Positions 9,016-16,810 of a DNA stretch of 30,006 nucleotides are shown in pieces. Numbering within the stretch: the stretch's first letter is position 1; every line of letters begins with the position of its first letter. The DNA is from CAXRDE01 sp964342365 (GTDB lineage Bacteria; Cyanobacteriota; Sericytochromatia; UBA7694). The DNA is taken from contig CAYFGW010000021.1 in assembly GCA_964342365.1 (NCBI GenBank), positions 1 to 30,006 of the forward strand, in the 5' to 3' direction. Both the position numbers and the translations under genes were made by a program. The notes under the pieces were generated by a model. It was not told where the DNA came from. It worked only from the letters and a program-made list of their open reading frames with translations, and searched no databases.

Positions 9016-9632
9016 AACACATCCTGCTCATAGAAGACGATCCGGTGTCAAAAACCGTCACCGAAACCGCTTTAAAAAAATGGGGGTACTCGGTAACCTC
9101 CACCGAAAGTGCTGAAGATGCCTGGGAGTACCTGGACAATAACGCCAAACCTGATTTAATGATTATTGACTGGAGGTTGCCCGGACTTTCCGGTCCGGAA
9201 TTTTGCAAGCAAATTCGAGAACACGCCTGTTTGAAGGATTTGTATATCATGATGCTTACCTCCAGTTCAGGTCAGGAAAATATGTTGGAAGGTCTGAGTG
9301 CCGGGGCGGACGATTACCTGGAAAAGCCCGTGGATGCCCGCTTTTTGGAAGCCCGTGTGAAGGTGGGCCAGCGTATTGTGAATTTGCAGAGTGATTTGCA
9401 GCATAAAGTAGAAGAACTCCAGGACGCACTGAGCAATGTCAAAGAACTGCGCGGGCTTTTGCCCATTTGCTCCTACTGTAAAAAAATTCGCAATGACGGC
9501 AATTACTGGGAGCGGTTGGAAACCTATCTGGTGAGCCATACCCACGCTCAGTTTAGCCACAGCATTTGCCCCAGTTGCTATGATTCCGTGGTCAAACAAG
9601 AAATCGACAACTTCAAAAAAGAACAGGAATGA
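9012..9632 (+). CDS. Response-regulator receiver protein with C-terminal Cys4 module
   Basis: The 206-aa protein has a CheY-like receiver (residues 1-120) with acidic D9/D10, phospho-acceptor D53 (IIDWRLPG), T83 and K105. A coiled coil (about 120-148) follows. The C-terminus reads LLPICSYCKKIRNDGNYW...FSHSICPSCY, with two CxxC pairs (C153/C156, C186/C189). This tail recurs at the ends of bacterial sensor and receiver proteins and looks like a zinc-binding or dimer module; its function is not established to my knowledge. There is no DNA-binding or enzymatic output domain and no histidine kinase in the window. The ATG overlaps the glycosyltransferase stop, and its own stop overlaps miaA (ATGA). 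Confidence 0.9.
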   Translation: MKHILLIEDDPVSKTVTETALKKWGYSVTSTESAEDAWEYLDNNAKPDLMIIDWRLPGLSGPEFCKQIREHACLKDLYIMMLTSSSGQENMLEGLSAGADDYLEKPVDARFLEARVKVGQRIVNLQSDLQHKVEELQDALSNVKELRGLLPICSYCKKIRNDGNYWERLETYLVSHTHAQFSHSICPSCYDSVVKQEIDNFKKEQE

Positions 9633-10549
9633 CCTTAATCGCGTTAGCAGGCCCCACCGCCTCGGGTAAGACCCGCCTGTCCCTGGCCCTGGCAAAAGCT
9701 TTAAATGGCGAAATCATTTGCGCCGATTCTCGCCAGATTTATGAAGATATGCAAATTGGTACTGCCCAGCCCACTTCCGAAGAGCAGGCTGAGGCTCCCC
9801 ATCATCTGTTTAATTTTATCTCTCCAACGGTCAAATACTCCGTGGCCAGCTATCGCAAAGCCGCTCAGGCCAAAATCAAAGAAATTCAAGAACGGGGTAA
9901 ACAGCCCATTCTGGTAGGCGGCACGGGGCTTTACTTTCGCACACTGCTCTACGCGTATAATTTGCCGGAAGTCCCTGCTCAGCCTGAGTTACGCGCACGC
10001 CTGGAACAAGAGCCTCTCGAAAAGTTAAAAGCAGATCTGCTGGCCGTAGACCCTGTGGCCGGCGAACGGATTCACGTGAACGACCGCTTTCGGCTGGTGC
10101 GGGCTCTGGAAGTCTTTCACACCACCGGCAAACCCATTTCCAGTTTTCAAACCCGTTCTGAGGGCCTGAGCATTCCCTGTGTATACATAGGCCTGCGCCT
10201 GAGTAAAGATTTTCTCTACGAACGGATTCAGAAGCGCATCGTTCAGATGTTTGACATGGGATTGGTAGACGAAGTTCAGGCCTTACAGCAAAAATATGGC
10301 GCAGATTTACCCTTACTGAGCACCCTGAACTATGCAGAGGTGGTGGATTATTTAAAGGGCACACTCACCCTGGAAGCCACCCAAGAAAAAATGTTTATTC
10401 ATACCCGCCAATACGCTCGCCGTCAGCGCACGTGGTTTCAGCGAGACAAAGACATTCAGTGGTACGACATCGCCCCCGATACAGATGTACAACATATTGT
10501 CGAAGAGGTGGCCCAACGTTTGCATAGCGAGGCGGAGACCCATGTGTGA
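9629..10549 (+). CDS. miaA: tRNA dimethylallyltransferase
   Basis: MiaA transfers a dimethylallyl group from DMAPP to A37 of tRNAs reading UNN codons. The 306-aa length is normal. Motifs are the P-loop GPTASGKT (8-15), DSRQIY (33-38, substrate base contact), IGTAQPT, LVGGTGLY (to residue 102), RLVRALEV, and the C-terminal RQYARRQRTWF. It overlaps the upstream gene by ATGA and the downstream coiled-coil gene by 8 nt (ATGTGTGA). Confidence 0.97.
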   Translation: MTLIALAGPTASGKTRLSLALAKALNGEIICADSRQIYEDMQIGTAQPTSEEQAEAPHHLFNFISPTVKYSVASYRKAAQAKIKEIQERGKQPILVGGTGLYFRTLLYAYNLPEVPAQPELRARLEQEPLEKLKADLLAVDPVAGERIHVNDRFRLVRALEVFHTTGKPISSFQTRSEGLSIPCVYIGLRLSKDFLYERIQKRIVQMFDMGLVDEVQALQQKYGADLPLLSTLNYAEVVDYLKGTLTLEATQEKMFIHTRQYARRQRTWFQRDKDIQWYDIAPDTDVQHIVEEVAQRLHSEAETHV

Positions 10550-11618
10550 TCCCACCTTTGCACTGGACGTGGTGCAGCACTCTGAAACCCGCCTTTATCA
10601 CAGCTGGTCTTCAGAGAATGGAAACTTTCAGCTACTTTTGCTCTATGACCGGGCCTATGTGGTCAAACGCAGTGAAGGCGTCGTTAACGGCATTCAACCC
10701 ATCAAGACACCGTCTGTTTTAGAAGCTCTTGAAACCCAGCAAAAACTGACGCAGCAACACCTGCAGGATTTAGAAACTCTTTTTGATAGCCCTTCTGAAC
10801 CTGAAGAGGTCTCTCCTCCACCCATGACCACTTCCTATAACGCGCTGGCGCTCTACGGCAACCAGAAGAGTCTGGGTGCCTCAGTTCTTGCTGAAACAGA
10901 CCAGGAGCCGGTGTATGAACGCACGCTGCCGCTGGTGGAACAGGCGCTAGAAATGGCGCAAGAACAACAGCAAACCCTCCTGGAACAGGCGGAACAGCTT
11001 CAGGAACACATCCAGAATCGTCAAAAGCAGCTACAAAAGCAATTGCGACAGGTGCCCGCTCTGACTCAGGAACTGGAATTACTGAATGAAAAACTGGAGA
11101 ACTGGCAACGCCAGATGGAGTCTCAGCACCATCATCAGGAGAGTCTGGTGCATCATACGCATCAAGAACTCATGGGCATTCAGGAACAGCTTCAAGACAT
11201 GCTTTCTGAGGGCATGGCACTCCAAAACCATTTGCGTTCCCGCCGCTTGCCAACGGATCATCAACTGCAACGTAAGTTAAGTTATCTCGAAGAAATGGTG
11301 GATCATGTGGTGGCCCAACGCCACGGTGTCCATCACGTCTTACAACAACGGGCCTATCAGCATCTGGAAACCGCACGCCTGGATATTTTGTTAGAACGTC
11401 ACCAGAAAATTGCCGCCGCCCGCGAGGCGCTGTCCTCACAAATCGAGCGCCTGGAAACCGTGAACCGCGAAATCATGGCACAAGATCCGTTGGCCGTACC
11501 GGAACCCGTTCCCATGATGGTCATTCATGAGCTACAACGGTTACAGTTTGAAGAAGATATTCTGGCTGCAGACGCCGCCTTAAAACAACAATTGAAAGCC
11601 CGGACCGACACGCCATGA
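10542..11618 (+). CDS. Hypothetical protein with long coiled coil
   Basis: This 358-aa protein belongs to no family I recognise. Residues 1-70 look like a small globular domain (ALDVVQHSETRLYHSW, LLLYDRAYVVKRSEG). Residues about 125-345 are almost entirely Gln/Glu/Leu/His heptad-like sequence, predicting a long cytoplasmic coiled coil with no signal or TM segment. The ATG at 10542 was chosen over the longer frame (10485) because it lies in an ATGTGTGA overlap with the miaA stop and follows GGAG. The stop overlaps the next small ORF by ATGA. It might act as a scaffold. Confidence 0.75.
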   Translation: MCDPTFALDVVQHSETRLYHSWSSENGNFQLLLLYDRAYVVKRSEGVVNGIQPIKTPSVLEALETQQKLTQQHLQDLETLFDSPSEPEEVSPPPMTTSYNALALYGNQKSLGASVLAETDQEPVYERTLPLVEQALEMAQEQQQTLLEQAEQLQEHIQNRQKQLQKQLRQVPALTQELELLNEKLENWQRQMESQHHHQESLVHHTHQELMGIQEQLQDMLSEGMALQNHLRSRRLPTDHQLQRKLSYLEEMVDHVVAQRHGVHHVLQQRAYQHLETARLDILLERHQKIAAAREALSSQIERLETVNREIMAQDPLAVPEPVPMMVIHELQRLQFEEDILAADAALKQQLKARTDTP

Positions 11619-11764
11619 AAACCATTTTACTGGCCCTGCCTTTTTTTGTATTGATCAGCCTGCTTACCCCGTATTTTTTTAAGCAGCTGCCTTTTTTGAC
11701 CCTGCCAACGCTGGGCATTTTACTGGTACTCATTCTGCGTCGGGACTTACAGGACCTTGCCTAA
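11615..11764 (+). CDS. 49-aa hydrophobic membrane peptide
   Basis: A 50-codon frame (49 aa plus TAA) begins at the ATG in an ATGA overlap with the coiled-coil gene. It encodes MKTILLALPFFVLISLL, then a short FFKQ turn, a second hydrophobic stretch (TLGILLVLIL) and the charged end RRDLQDLA, suggesting two membrane passes. Its TAA (11762-11764) falls 8 nt inside the start of the next gene. The frame fills the otherwise empty gap between two coupled genes exactly, which supports it. Family and function are unknown. Confidence 0.6.
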   Translation: MKTILLALPFFVLISLLTPYFFKQLPFLTLPTLGILLVLILRRDLQDLA

Positions 11765-12149
11765 GTTCATATTTCCGTTGTTGTTTTTGCTGGGAGCAGC
11801 GGCTCCCTGCCCTGCCACCCTGACCGATTTACCTGTGGTGGGACTTTATGAAGACATACATTTGCTCAGCGCAGGGGTGCGGGTTAAGAGCCTTGTGGAC
11901 ACGGGGGCAGAGTTATCCAGTATTGATATAGCGCTGGCCCGTCAGCTGAAATTAGACGGGCCCGTGGTGCGCGATATTTATATTCGCACGGCCCACGGCA
12001 CACGACGACGTAAGGTGGTCAAACTAAAGGTCAAACTGAAAGATCGGGTATTAGAGCAAGAATTTACGCTCAGTGAACGTCAGCACATGAAGCAAAAGGT
12101 GCTGCTCGGCCGAAATGTGCTCAAGGGTTTTCTGGTGAAGGTGCAATGA
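11757..12149 (+). CDS. Secreted retropepsin-like protein (RimK-associated 'ATP-dependent zinc protease' family)
   Basis: The 130-aa protein has a TTG start (no ATG is available), a signal peptide (FIFPLLFLLGAAAPCPA) and a single retropepsin-like domain. It contains VRVKSLVDTGAELSS (catalytic-type Asp at D48 in DTGA), a basic GTRRRKVV strand, and MKQKVLLGRNVLKGFLV, the LLGR..L.G.F.V ending of the PF05618 family. That family is named a zinc protease, but its fold is aspartic-protease-like. The signal peptide suggests action in the periplasm. It overlaps the 49-aa ORF by 8 nt and the next gene by ATGA. The exact start is uncertain. Confidence 0.75.
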   Translation: MPKFIFPLLFLLGAAAPCPATLTDLPVVGLYEDIHLLSAGVRVKSLVDTGAELSSIDIALARQLKLDGPVVRDIYIRTAHGTRRRKVVKLKVKLKDRVLEQEFTLSERQHMKQKVLLGRNVLKGFLVKVQ

Positions 12150-12568
12150 TGCATACGCTACACGTGGTGGGAGCCTATGCTTTTGTGCTGGCCTTTCTGG
12201 GCTCTATTGTCCTGGGTATTGTGGGATTGCTCAAAAAAGACGAGACCTACCTGCGTCGGGGAGCCGTCGGATTTATTGTGGCCTTTATGTGTTTGTGTAT
12301 TCCCTATATAAGCGGGTTTATCTTGCAAAAACCGCTGCTGCTTTCGGGAGATGAGGCCCTGCGGGCCGCCGTCAAAAAACACCATGATCTCTCTAAATTT
12401 GTACTCACCGGTTCCATTCTCATGCTGGCAGCTTGTGTGGCCATGCTCCGCAAATACAAAGACGCCCCCCTGCCGGGCTGGCTCTGGCCCAATTTACTGT
12501 TTATTTCCTGGATGGTGGCCACCTTTGTGATCCGCTCTTTATTGCACGGTTATCGTATTCCGATCTAG
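12146..12568 (+). CDS. Four-TM integral membrane protein, unknown family
   Basis: The 140-aa hydrophobic protein has four likely membrane helices (about residues 8-28, 40-62, 84-104, 112-134). Histidines lie near helix ends (MHTLHVVG, KKHHDLSK, LLHGYR), which could hint at metal or heme contact; this is speculation. Two ATGs stand in tandem (12146 and 12149), the first in an ATGA overlap with the upstream gene. It ends the seven-gene chain; malQ then begins with its own promoter. Confidence 0.75.
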   Translation: MMHTLHVVGAYAFVLAFLGSIVLGIVGLLKKDETYLRRGAVGFIVAFMCLCIPYISGFILQKPLLLSGDEALRAAVKKHHDLSKFVLTGSILMLAACVAMLRKYKDAPLPGWLWPNLLFISWMVATFVIRSLLHGYRIPI

Positions 12569-12575
12569 TTGATTC

Positions 12576-12611
12576 TGTTATGCTGTAACACAATTCACGT
12601 GTTATCAGGAG
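12576..12611 (+). promoter_or_regulatory. malQ promoter (extended -10) and ribosome binding site
   Basis: TGTTATGCT (12576-12584) is an extended -10 (TGn + TATGCT). AGGAG at 12607-12611 lies 9 nt before the malQ ATG. An inverted repeat TAACAC-7-GTGTTA (12586-12604) covers the likely start site and could be an operator. Confidence 0.5.
12586..12604. promoter_or_regulatory. Inverted repeat over the malQ start site
   Basis: TAACAC and GTGTTA arms (6 bp) are separated by 7 nt, just downstream of the -10. A related GTGTAACAC core appears in a palindrome at 19029-19041. Possible repressor site; the arms are short enough to be chance. Confidence 0.25.
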
Positions 12612-12620
12612 CTTTTAATT

Positions 12621-14126
12621 ATGACTTACCCTCGCAGCAGCGGCATTCTCTTACACCCTACTTCTTTACCCGGGCCCTTCGGCATCGGTGATCTGGGTGA
12701 ATTTGCCTATGATTTTGTAGACTTTCTATCGGCCACCGGTCAAAAACTCTGGCAGGTGATGCCCCTGGGCCCTACAGGATACGGTGATTCGCCTTATGCC
12801 TGTCTTTCTGCCTTTGCTGGCAACCCCCTGCTCATTAGCCCTGAAAAGCTGATTGAAGACGGTTTTTTAGCCGCTAACGATCCCGCTCTGGCAGAATACC
12901 CTCGCCTGAGCGAAGACAAAGTGGAATTTGAAGCAGTGGGCGAAGCCAAAGAAAAGCTCTTTCGCGCGGCCTTTGCCCACTTTCAACAGCATGCTAAAGA
13001 AGCCGAACGCAAGCGCTTCGCTAATTTCTGCGATTGTCAGCAAAACCGCAACTGGCTCCACAACTACGCCCTGTTCCGGGCCGTAAAAAAAGAGTTTGAC
13101 AACGAAAGTTGGACCAAGTGGAACCCTGAACTGGCTCAGCGCCATCCAGAAGCGCTGGCTCATGCCAATCACGCCCTGGCGGAAGAAATTGCCTATCATA
13201 AATTTTTACAGTACGTGTTTTCCAAGCAATGGGGCGCTCTGCGCAACTATGCCCGCCTGAACGGGATTCAAATTGTGGGCGACATGCCCATCTTTCTGGC
13301 CCACGACAGTGCTGATGTCTGGGCCCATCAGGAATTGTTCCACTTGCTGCCGGACGGTACGCCCAGAGTCGTGGCCGGTGTGCCACCCGACTATTTTTCA
13401 GAAACAGGACAGCTCTGGGGCAACCCCCTGTACAACTGGGAAGTCATGGCCAAGGATGACTATAGCTGGTGGGCCGAGCGCTTTAAAGTCATGCTCAATT
13501 CTGTGGATATTGTGCGCCTGGATCACTTCAGAGGTTTTGAAGCTTACTGGGAAGTGCCCGGAGGTGAAGAGACCGCCATGAACGGTCAGTGGGTCAAAGG
13601 ACCTGACAAAGCTTTTTTCAGCGCCATGGAAAAAGCCCTGGGCCACCTGCCTTTTATTGCCGAGGATCTGGGAGTCATTACACCGCCGGTGGAAGACTTG
13701 CGGGACAGCTTTGATTTCCCGGGCATGAAGGTGCTGCAATTTGCTTTTGACGATACTTCTGCCAATAACTTCTTGCCCCACAAACACGTGGCCAATGCCG
13801 TGGTGTATACGGGTACCCACGATAACCAGACCACCGTGAGCTGGTTTGAGAGTCGTTCTGAGACCGTACAAAAGTTTGTGCTGGATTACCTGGGTAGTAC
13901 CGATGCCGCTTATATTCACTGGCAAATGATTCGTCTGGCCATGAGCTCTGTGGCCAACACCGTTCTCATTCCCATGCAAGATATTCTGGGCCTGGACGAC
14001 GAGGTAGGCCGCATGAACACCCCCGGCAAGGCTGAAGGAAACTGGAGCTGGCGTTTCAAAGACAGCGAAATCAATGCTCAGATTGCCCATTCTCTGAAAC
14101 ACTGGACAGAGCTGTACGAGCGCTAA
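12621..14126 (+). CDS. malQ: 4-alpha-glucanotransferase (amylomaltase, GH77)
   Basis: MalQ cuts and re-joins alpha-1,4-glucan chains in maltodextrin and glycogen metabolism. The 501-aa length is normal. It opens SSGILLHPTSLPGPFGIGDLG, followed by WQVMPLGPTGYGDSPY. GH77 catalytic residues are visible: nucleophile D301 (VRLDHFRGF), acid/base E348 (IAEDLG) and D401 (GTHDNQT). It is cytoplasmic and has its own promoter and SD, set apart from the overlapping chain before it. Along with the GT4 gene it points to stored alpha-glucan use. Confidence 0.97.
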   Translation: MTYPRSSGILLHPTSLPGPFGIGDLGEFAYDFVDFLSATGQKLWQVMPLGPTGYGDSPYACLSAFAGNPLLISPEKLIEDGFLAANDPALAEYPRLSEDKVEFEAVGEAKEKLFRAAFAHFQQHAKEAERKRFANFCDCQQNRNWLHNYALFRAVKKEFDNESWTKWNPELAQRHPEALAHANHALAEEIAYHKFLQYVFSKQWGALRNYARLNGIQIVGDMPIFLAHDSADVWAHQELFHLLPDGTPRVVAGVPPDYFSETGQLWGNPLYNWEVMAKDDYSWWAERFKVMLNSVDIVRLDHFRGFEAYWEVPGGEETAMNGQWVKGPDKAFFSAMEKALGHLPFIAEDLGVITPPVEDLRDSFDFPGMKVLQFAFDDTSANNFLPHKHVANAVVYTGTHDNQTTVSWFESRSETVQKFVLDYLGSTDAAYIHWQMIRLAMSSVANTVLIPMQDILGLDDEVGRMNTPGKAEGNWSWRFKDSEINAQIAHSLKHWTELYER

Positions 14127-14160
14127 CCCCTTCATATCGCCGTCTCTTGCGGCCATCTCT

Positions 14161-14190
14161 TGCTATAATAGAGATAACTGATTTTAAAGG
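14161..14190 (+). promoter_or_regulatory. Promoter of the MshEN-repeat/lipoprotein/ruvB set
   Basis: TGCTATAAT (14161-14169) is a perfect extended -10; no consensus -35 lies 16-18 bp upstream. AAAGG (14186-14190) precedes two in-frame ATGs. It touches the first (14191), so the second (14203) is the better start. Confidence 0.6.
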
Positions 14191-14202
14191 ATGTGCTCAC
14201 CC

Positions 14203-14829
14203 ATGCTAGGCGATAAAATCAAAGAACTGTTTCAGCGCTTTTGGCCGGTTTCTCCCAATGAACCGGTGGAACCCTATCGCCTGGGACAAATTTTATTGCG
14301 CATGTCGGCCATTACCGAAAACGATCTGCAACAGGCCCTTACTATCAAAGAGAAACAGCCCCATAAACTGCTGGGGCAAATTTTAATCACGGAGGGCCTG
14401 TGTTCCAGAGAGCACGTCTCCAGAGCCATTGAACAACAGCAGGAAGAAACCCGTCTGGGTCAGGTGCTGCTGCGCAGCGGAATTCTGGACAGCAAACAAT
14501 TGGAAGAAGCCCTTCAGGTGCAGCAAAACACCGGTCGCTTGCTAGGTTTTATTCTGGTGGAGAAAGCCTTTTGCACCACCGAAGAGCTCAAAGAGGCTCT
14601 AAGAGAACAGCGTCACGACAATCGTCTGGGAGCCTTACTCCTCAGAGAGAATCAAATTACCGAAAAACAGCTGGAAAAAGCCCTGTCTATTCAGGCTGAG
14701 TCTCAGGTGCTGCTGGGAGAAATTCTGGTGCAGCTGGAATACATTACCGCAAAAGAACTGGAAGACGTGCTGGCACGACAGCTTTCTATTATGGTAAAAA
14801 TTCCTCGCGAAGCCAGCGAGCAAGCCTGA
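14203..14829 (+). CDS. Stand-alone protein of six MshEN-type half-repeats (putative c-di-GMP binder)
   Basis: After a short amphipathic N-terminus (MLGDKIKELFQRFWPV), the 208-aa protein is six repeats starting at residues 26, 56, 84, 113, 141 and 170. The mean period is 29 residues. Each reads R/L-L-G, two hydrophobics at 6-7, L/V/I near 17 and 21, and Gln at 24. The third repeat (84-107) matches the published MshEN c-di-GMP pattern at every fixed position. MshEN domains carry two such 24-residue motifs with a 5-residue spacer, so this looks like three tandem modules. MshEN normally caps type II secretion or type IV pilus ATPases (GspE/PilB/MshE), but here no ATPase is attached. The upstream in-frame ATG (14191) is less likely because the SD would touch it. 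The next gene follows 2 nt after the stop. Confidence 0.82.
   Translation: MLGDKIKELFQRFWPVSPNEPVEPYRLGQILLRMSAITENDLQQALTIKEKQPHKLLGQILITEGLCSREHVSRAIEQQQEETRLGQVLLRSGILDSKQLEEALQVQQNTGRLLGFILVEKAFCTTEELKEALREQRHDNRLGALLLRENQITEKQLEKALSIQAESQVLLGEILVQLEYITAKELEDVLARQLSIMVKIPREASEQA
14278..14781 (+). repeat. Six tandem 29-residue protein repeats (MshEN half-sites)
   Basis: Odd repeats (1, 3, 5) start R-L-G and even repeats (2, 4, 6) start L-L-G, so the unit of duplication is a pair. Gly at position 10 is kept in repeats 2 and 3 and replaced in 1 (S), 4 (A), 5 (N) and 6 (E). Confidence 0.8.
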
Positions 14830-14831
14830 AA

Positions 14832-15647
14832 ATGCCCTTTCTTTCTGCTCCCCGTTTTCTTCTGATACTGCTTCTGTTCGCGGCTCATTTTGGCTGTGCC
14901 AATAAAGTCATTCGCGGTCCTCAACCGGGCAGAGAGTTGGTCTTTGACTTTACCGTACGGGGACGTCTGGCTCTGGATAACCCTGATATTACCTATTACG
15001 TCATTCTTAATGCTCCCACTGACAAAGCCGGCGTTGATATCAACCCTACCCTTGAGGGCCCCTATGTGAACGGTCCCAATACGTTGTTTAGCAATACTGA
15101 TCTGGTGGGGCGTCTTCCTTTTACAGGCCTACAATTAGGAGACGTACGCTCCATCTGGACCCACTTTTTTTATATACAGGGTGCTGCGGGCGGTACGCCT
15201 GAGGTGGGCTATGGACAAAATAACGACACGCAGCCCGGAGAACTGGGAAACGTGGATGTCAGTATTGTGCAGCCCAATTACCCGGCCAATCTCTGGGAGC
15301 GCCGCAGCGAATCCACCTTTCGCCTACGTATTCCACTACAGGAACTGGGACTCACAAGCGAAAACAGTCCCAACAACATTCCTGTTAACCTGGCGGTCAG
15401 TCAGAACCTAACGGACAATCGCGGCTTTGGGATTGTCTACGATAATTTGTTAAGTAATACGCCCACGTCCCTCTTACTGACCGTTCCCAACAATTCCCCC
15501 TTTGATCAGTTAGATAATACCCAGGGCATTGCTTTAAACGCCGGTCGCATCCTGCCCAATCGCCCGCTGGTTACCACGCTTCCCTCTGGCGTCAACGACG
15601 CTGCGGTGGATATTATCAAATACGAATATACCTTGCTGGTTCCCTGA
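14832..15647 (+). CDS. Putative lipoprotein, unknown function
   Basis: The 271-aa protein has a hydrophobic signal (LLILLLFAAHF) ending GC at residue 22, an imperfect lipobox, so probably a lipoprotein. The mature part is beta-rich and polar, with many Asn/Pro/Thr and no cysteines (VFDFTVRGRLALDNPDITYY; FRLRIPLQELGL). No family is recognised. The ATG is 2 nt after the MshEN-repeat stop, and its TGA overlaps the ruvB ATG by one base (TGATG), indicating one transcript. Confidence 0.75.
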   Translation: MPFLSAPRFLLILLLFAAHFGCANKVIRGPQPGRELVFDFTVRGRLALDNPDITYYVILNAPTDKAGVDINPTLEGPYVNGPNTLFSNTDLVGRLPFTGLQLGDVRSIWTHFFYIQGAAGGTPEVGYGQNNDTQPGELGNVDVSIVQPNYPANLWERRSESTFRLRIPLQELGLTSENSPNNIPVNLAVSQNLTDNRGFGIVYDNLLSNTPTSLLLTVPNNSPFDQLDNTQGIALNAGRILPNRPLVTTLPSGVNDAAVDIIKYEYTLLVP

Positions 15648-16810
15648 TGGCCATTGTCCCCTCTCATGATTCCACGCCCCCTGCACGCCCTTCAGGAAAG
15701 CCCTCTGGAAAACCCTCTGTAAAGCCTTCAGCGCGACCGATAGCTCCTGAACAACAAAAGCAAGAAGCGCCTTTGGAAAACAGTCTGCGTCCTAAAAAGC
15801 TGTCTACTTATCTGGGGCAAGAGGAACTTAAAGAAAGCCTGCATATCGCTATTCAGGCCGCCAAAAAGCGGGAAGAAGCGCTGGATCATATGCTCTTTTA
15901 CGGCCCGCCCGGTCTGGGCAAAACCACTATTTCCATGCTGATTGCCGCAGAAATGAACAGTCAAATTCGCATTACCTCCGCTCCCGCTCTGGAACGCCCC
16001 CGCGACATTGCGGGCCTGCTGGTGAGCCTGCAACCGGGCGATATTTTGTTTATTGACGAAATTCATCGCCTCAATCGGGTGGCTGAAGAAATTCTCTATC
16101 CGGCCATGGAAGACTTTGTATTAGACATTACCATCGGTAAAGGACAGGCCGCTCGCATCAAACGTCTGCCATTAAAGCCCTTCACACTCATTGGTGCCAC
16201 CACAAAAGCTGGCTCTCTCTCCTCTCCCCTCCGCACGCGCTTTGGTCTGGTGCATCGTCTCCGTTTTTATAACCCTGAAGAAATGCAGGCCATTTTATTA
16301 CAGAGTGCCAAAGTCCTCGACACTCCGCTCCAAACGGATGGAGCACTGACCATTGCGCAACGCTCCAGAGGCACACCACGGGTAGGCAATCGCCTGCTGA
16401 AATGGGTGAGAGACTATGCGCTTGTCCAGGAAGAATCTGTCATCACGGCCGACGTGGCCCGTGCGGCACTGGATATGCGCTCCATTGACACCGCGGGACT
16501 AGATCCTGCGGATCGGCAAATTTTAAACACCATTATTGAGCATTATCAGGGAGGGCCCGTGGGATTAGACACCCTGGCCGCAGCAATCAGCGAAGATACC
16601 GCCACCATTGAAGACATGTATGAACCCTTTTTGCTGCAACAGGGCTTTTTACAGCGTACCCCTCGGGGACGTATGGCCACGCTCAGGGCGTACGAGCATC
16701 TGGGGCACACGCCTCCTGCGGCTCTGACAGAATTTAGAGAACACACCGAACAACTCAGCTGGATTGAATCAAATCCCGCAACGCCTGAAGCCCCAGACGA
16801 TAACCCATAA
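15647..16810 (+). CDS. ruvB: Holliday junction branch migration ATPase RuvB
   Basis: RuvB is the hexameric AAA+ motor that drives branch migration with RuvA. The 387-aa protein shows Walker A GPPGLGKT (86-93), Walker B FIDEIH (135-140), sensor I GATT (183-186), arginine finger R196 in LSSPLR, sensor II GTPRVGNRLL and a C-terminal winged helix (LQRTPRGRMAT). The core resembles cyanobacterial RuvB. The first 45 residues are a Pro/Ser/Lys-rich extension with GKPSGKPSVKPSARP, which standard RuvB lacks. The gene's last 56 bp overlap the 3' end of aroQ on the other strand. Neither ruvA nor ruvC is in the window. Confidence 0.97.
   Translation: MAIVPSHDSTPPARPSGKPSGKPSVKPSARPIAPEQQKQEAPLENSLRPKKLSTYLGQEELKESLHIAIQAAKKREEALDHMLFYGPPGLGKTTISMLIAAEMNSQIRITSAPALERPRDIAGLLVSLQPGDILFIDEIHRLNRVAEEILYPAMEDFVLDITIGKGQAARIKRLPLKPFTLIGATTKAGSLSSPLRTRFGLVHRLRFYNPEEMQAILLQSAKVLDTPLQTDGALTIAQRSRGTPRVGNRLLKWVRDYALVQEESVITADVARAALDMRSIDTAGLDPADRQILNTIIEHYQGGPVGLDTLAAAISEDTATIEDMYEPFLLQQGFLQRTPRGRMATLRAYEHLGHTPPAALTEFREHTEQLSWIESNPATPEAPDDNP

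Noticed and set aside
5147..10556. Identical ATGTGTGA junctions at 5147-5154 and 10542-10549
   Set aside because: The two downstream proteins share only the first residues (MCD), which the overlap itself forces; no wider similarity.
13398..14156. 252-codon minus-strand frame
   Set aside because: Antisense to malQ, which is certain; the translation has no recognisable domain.
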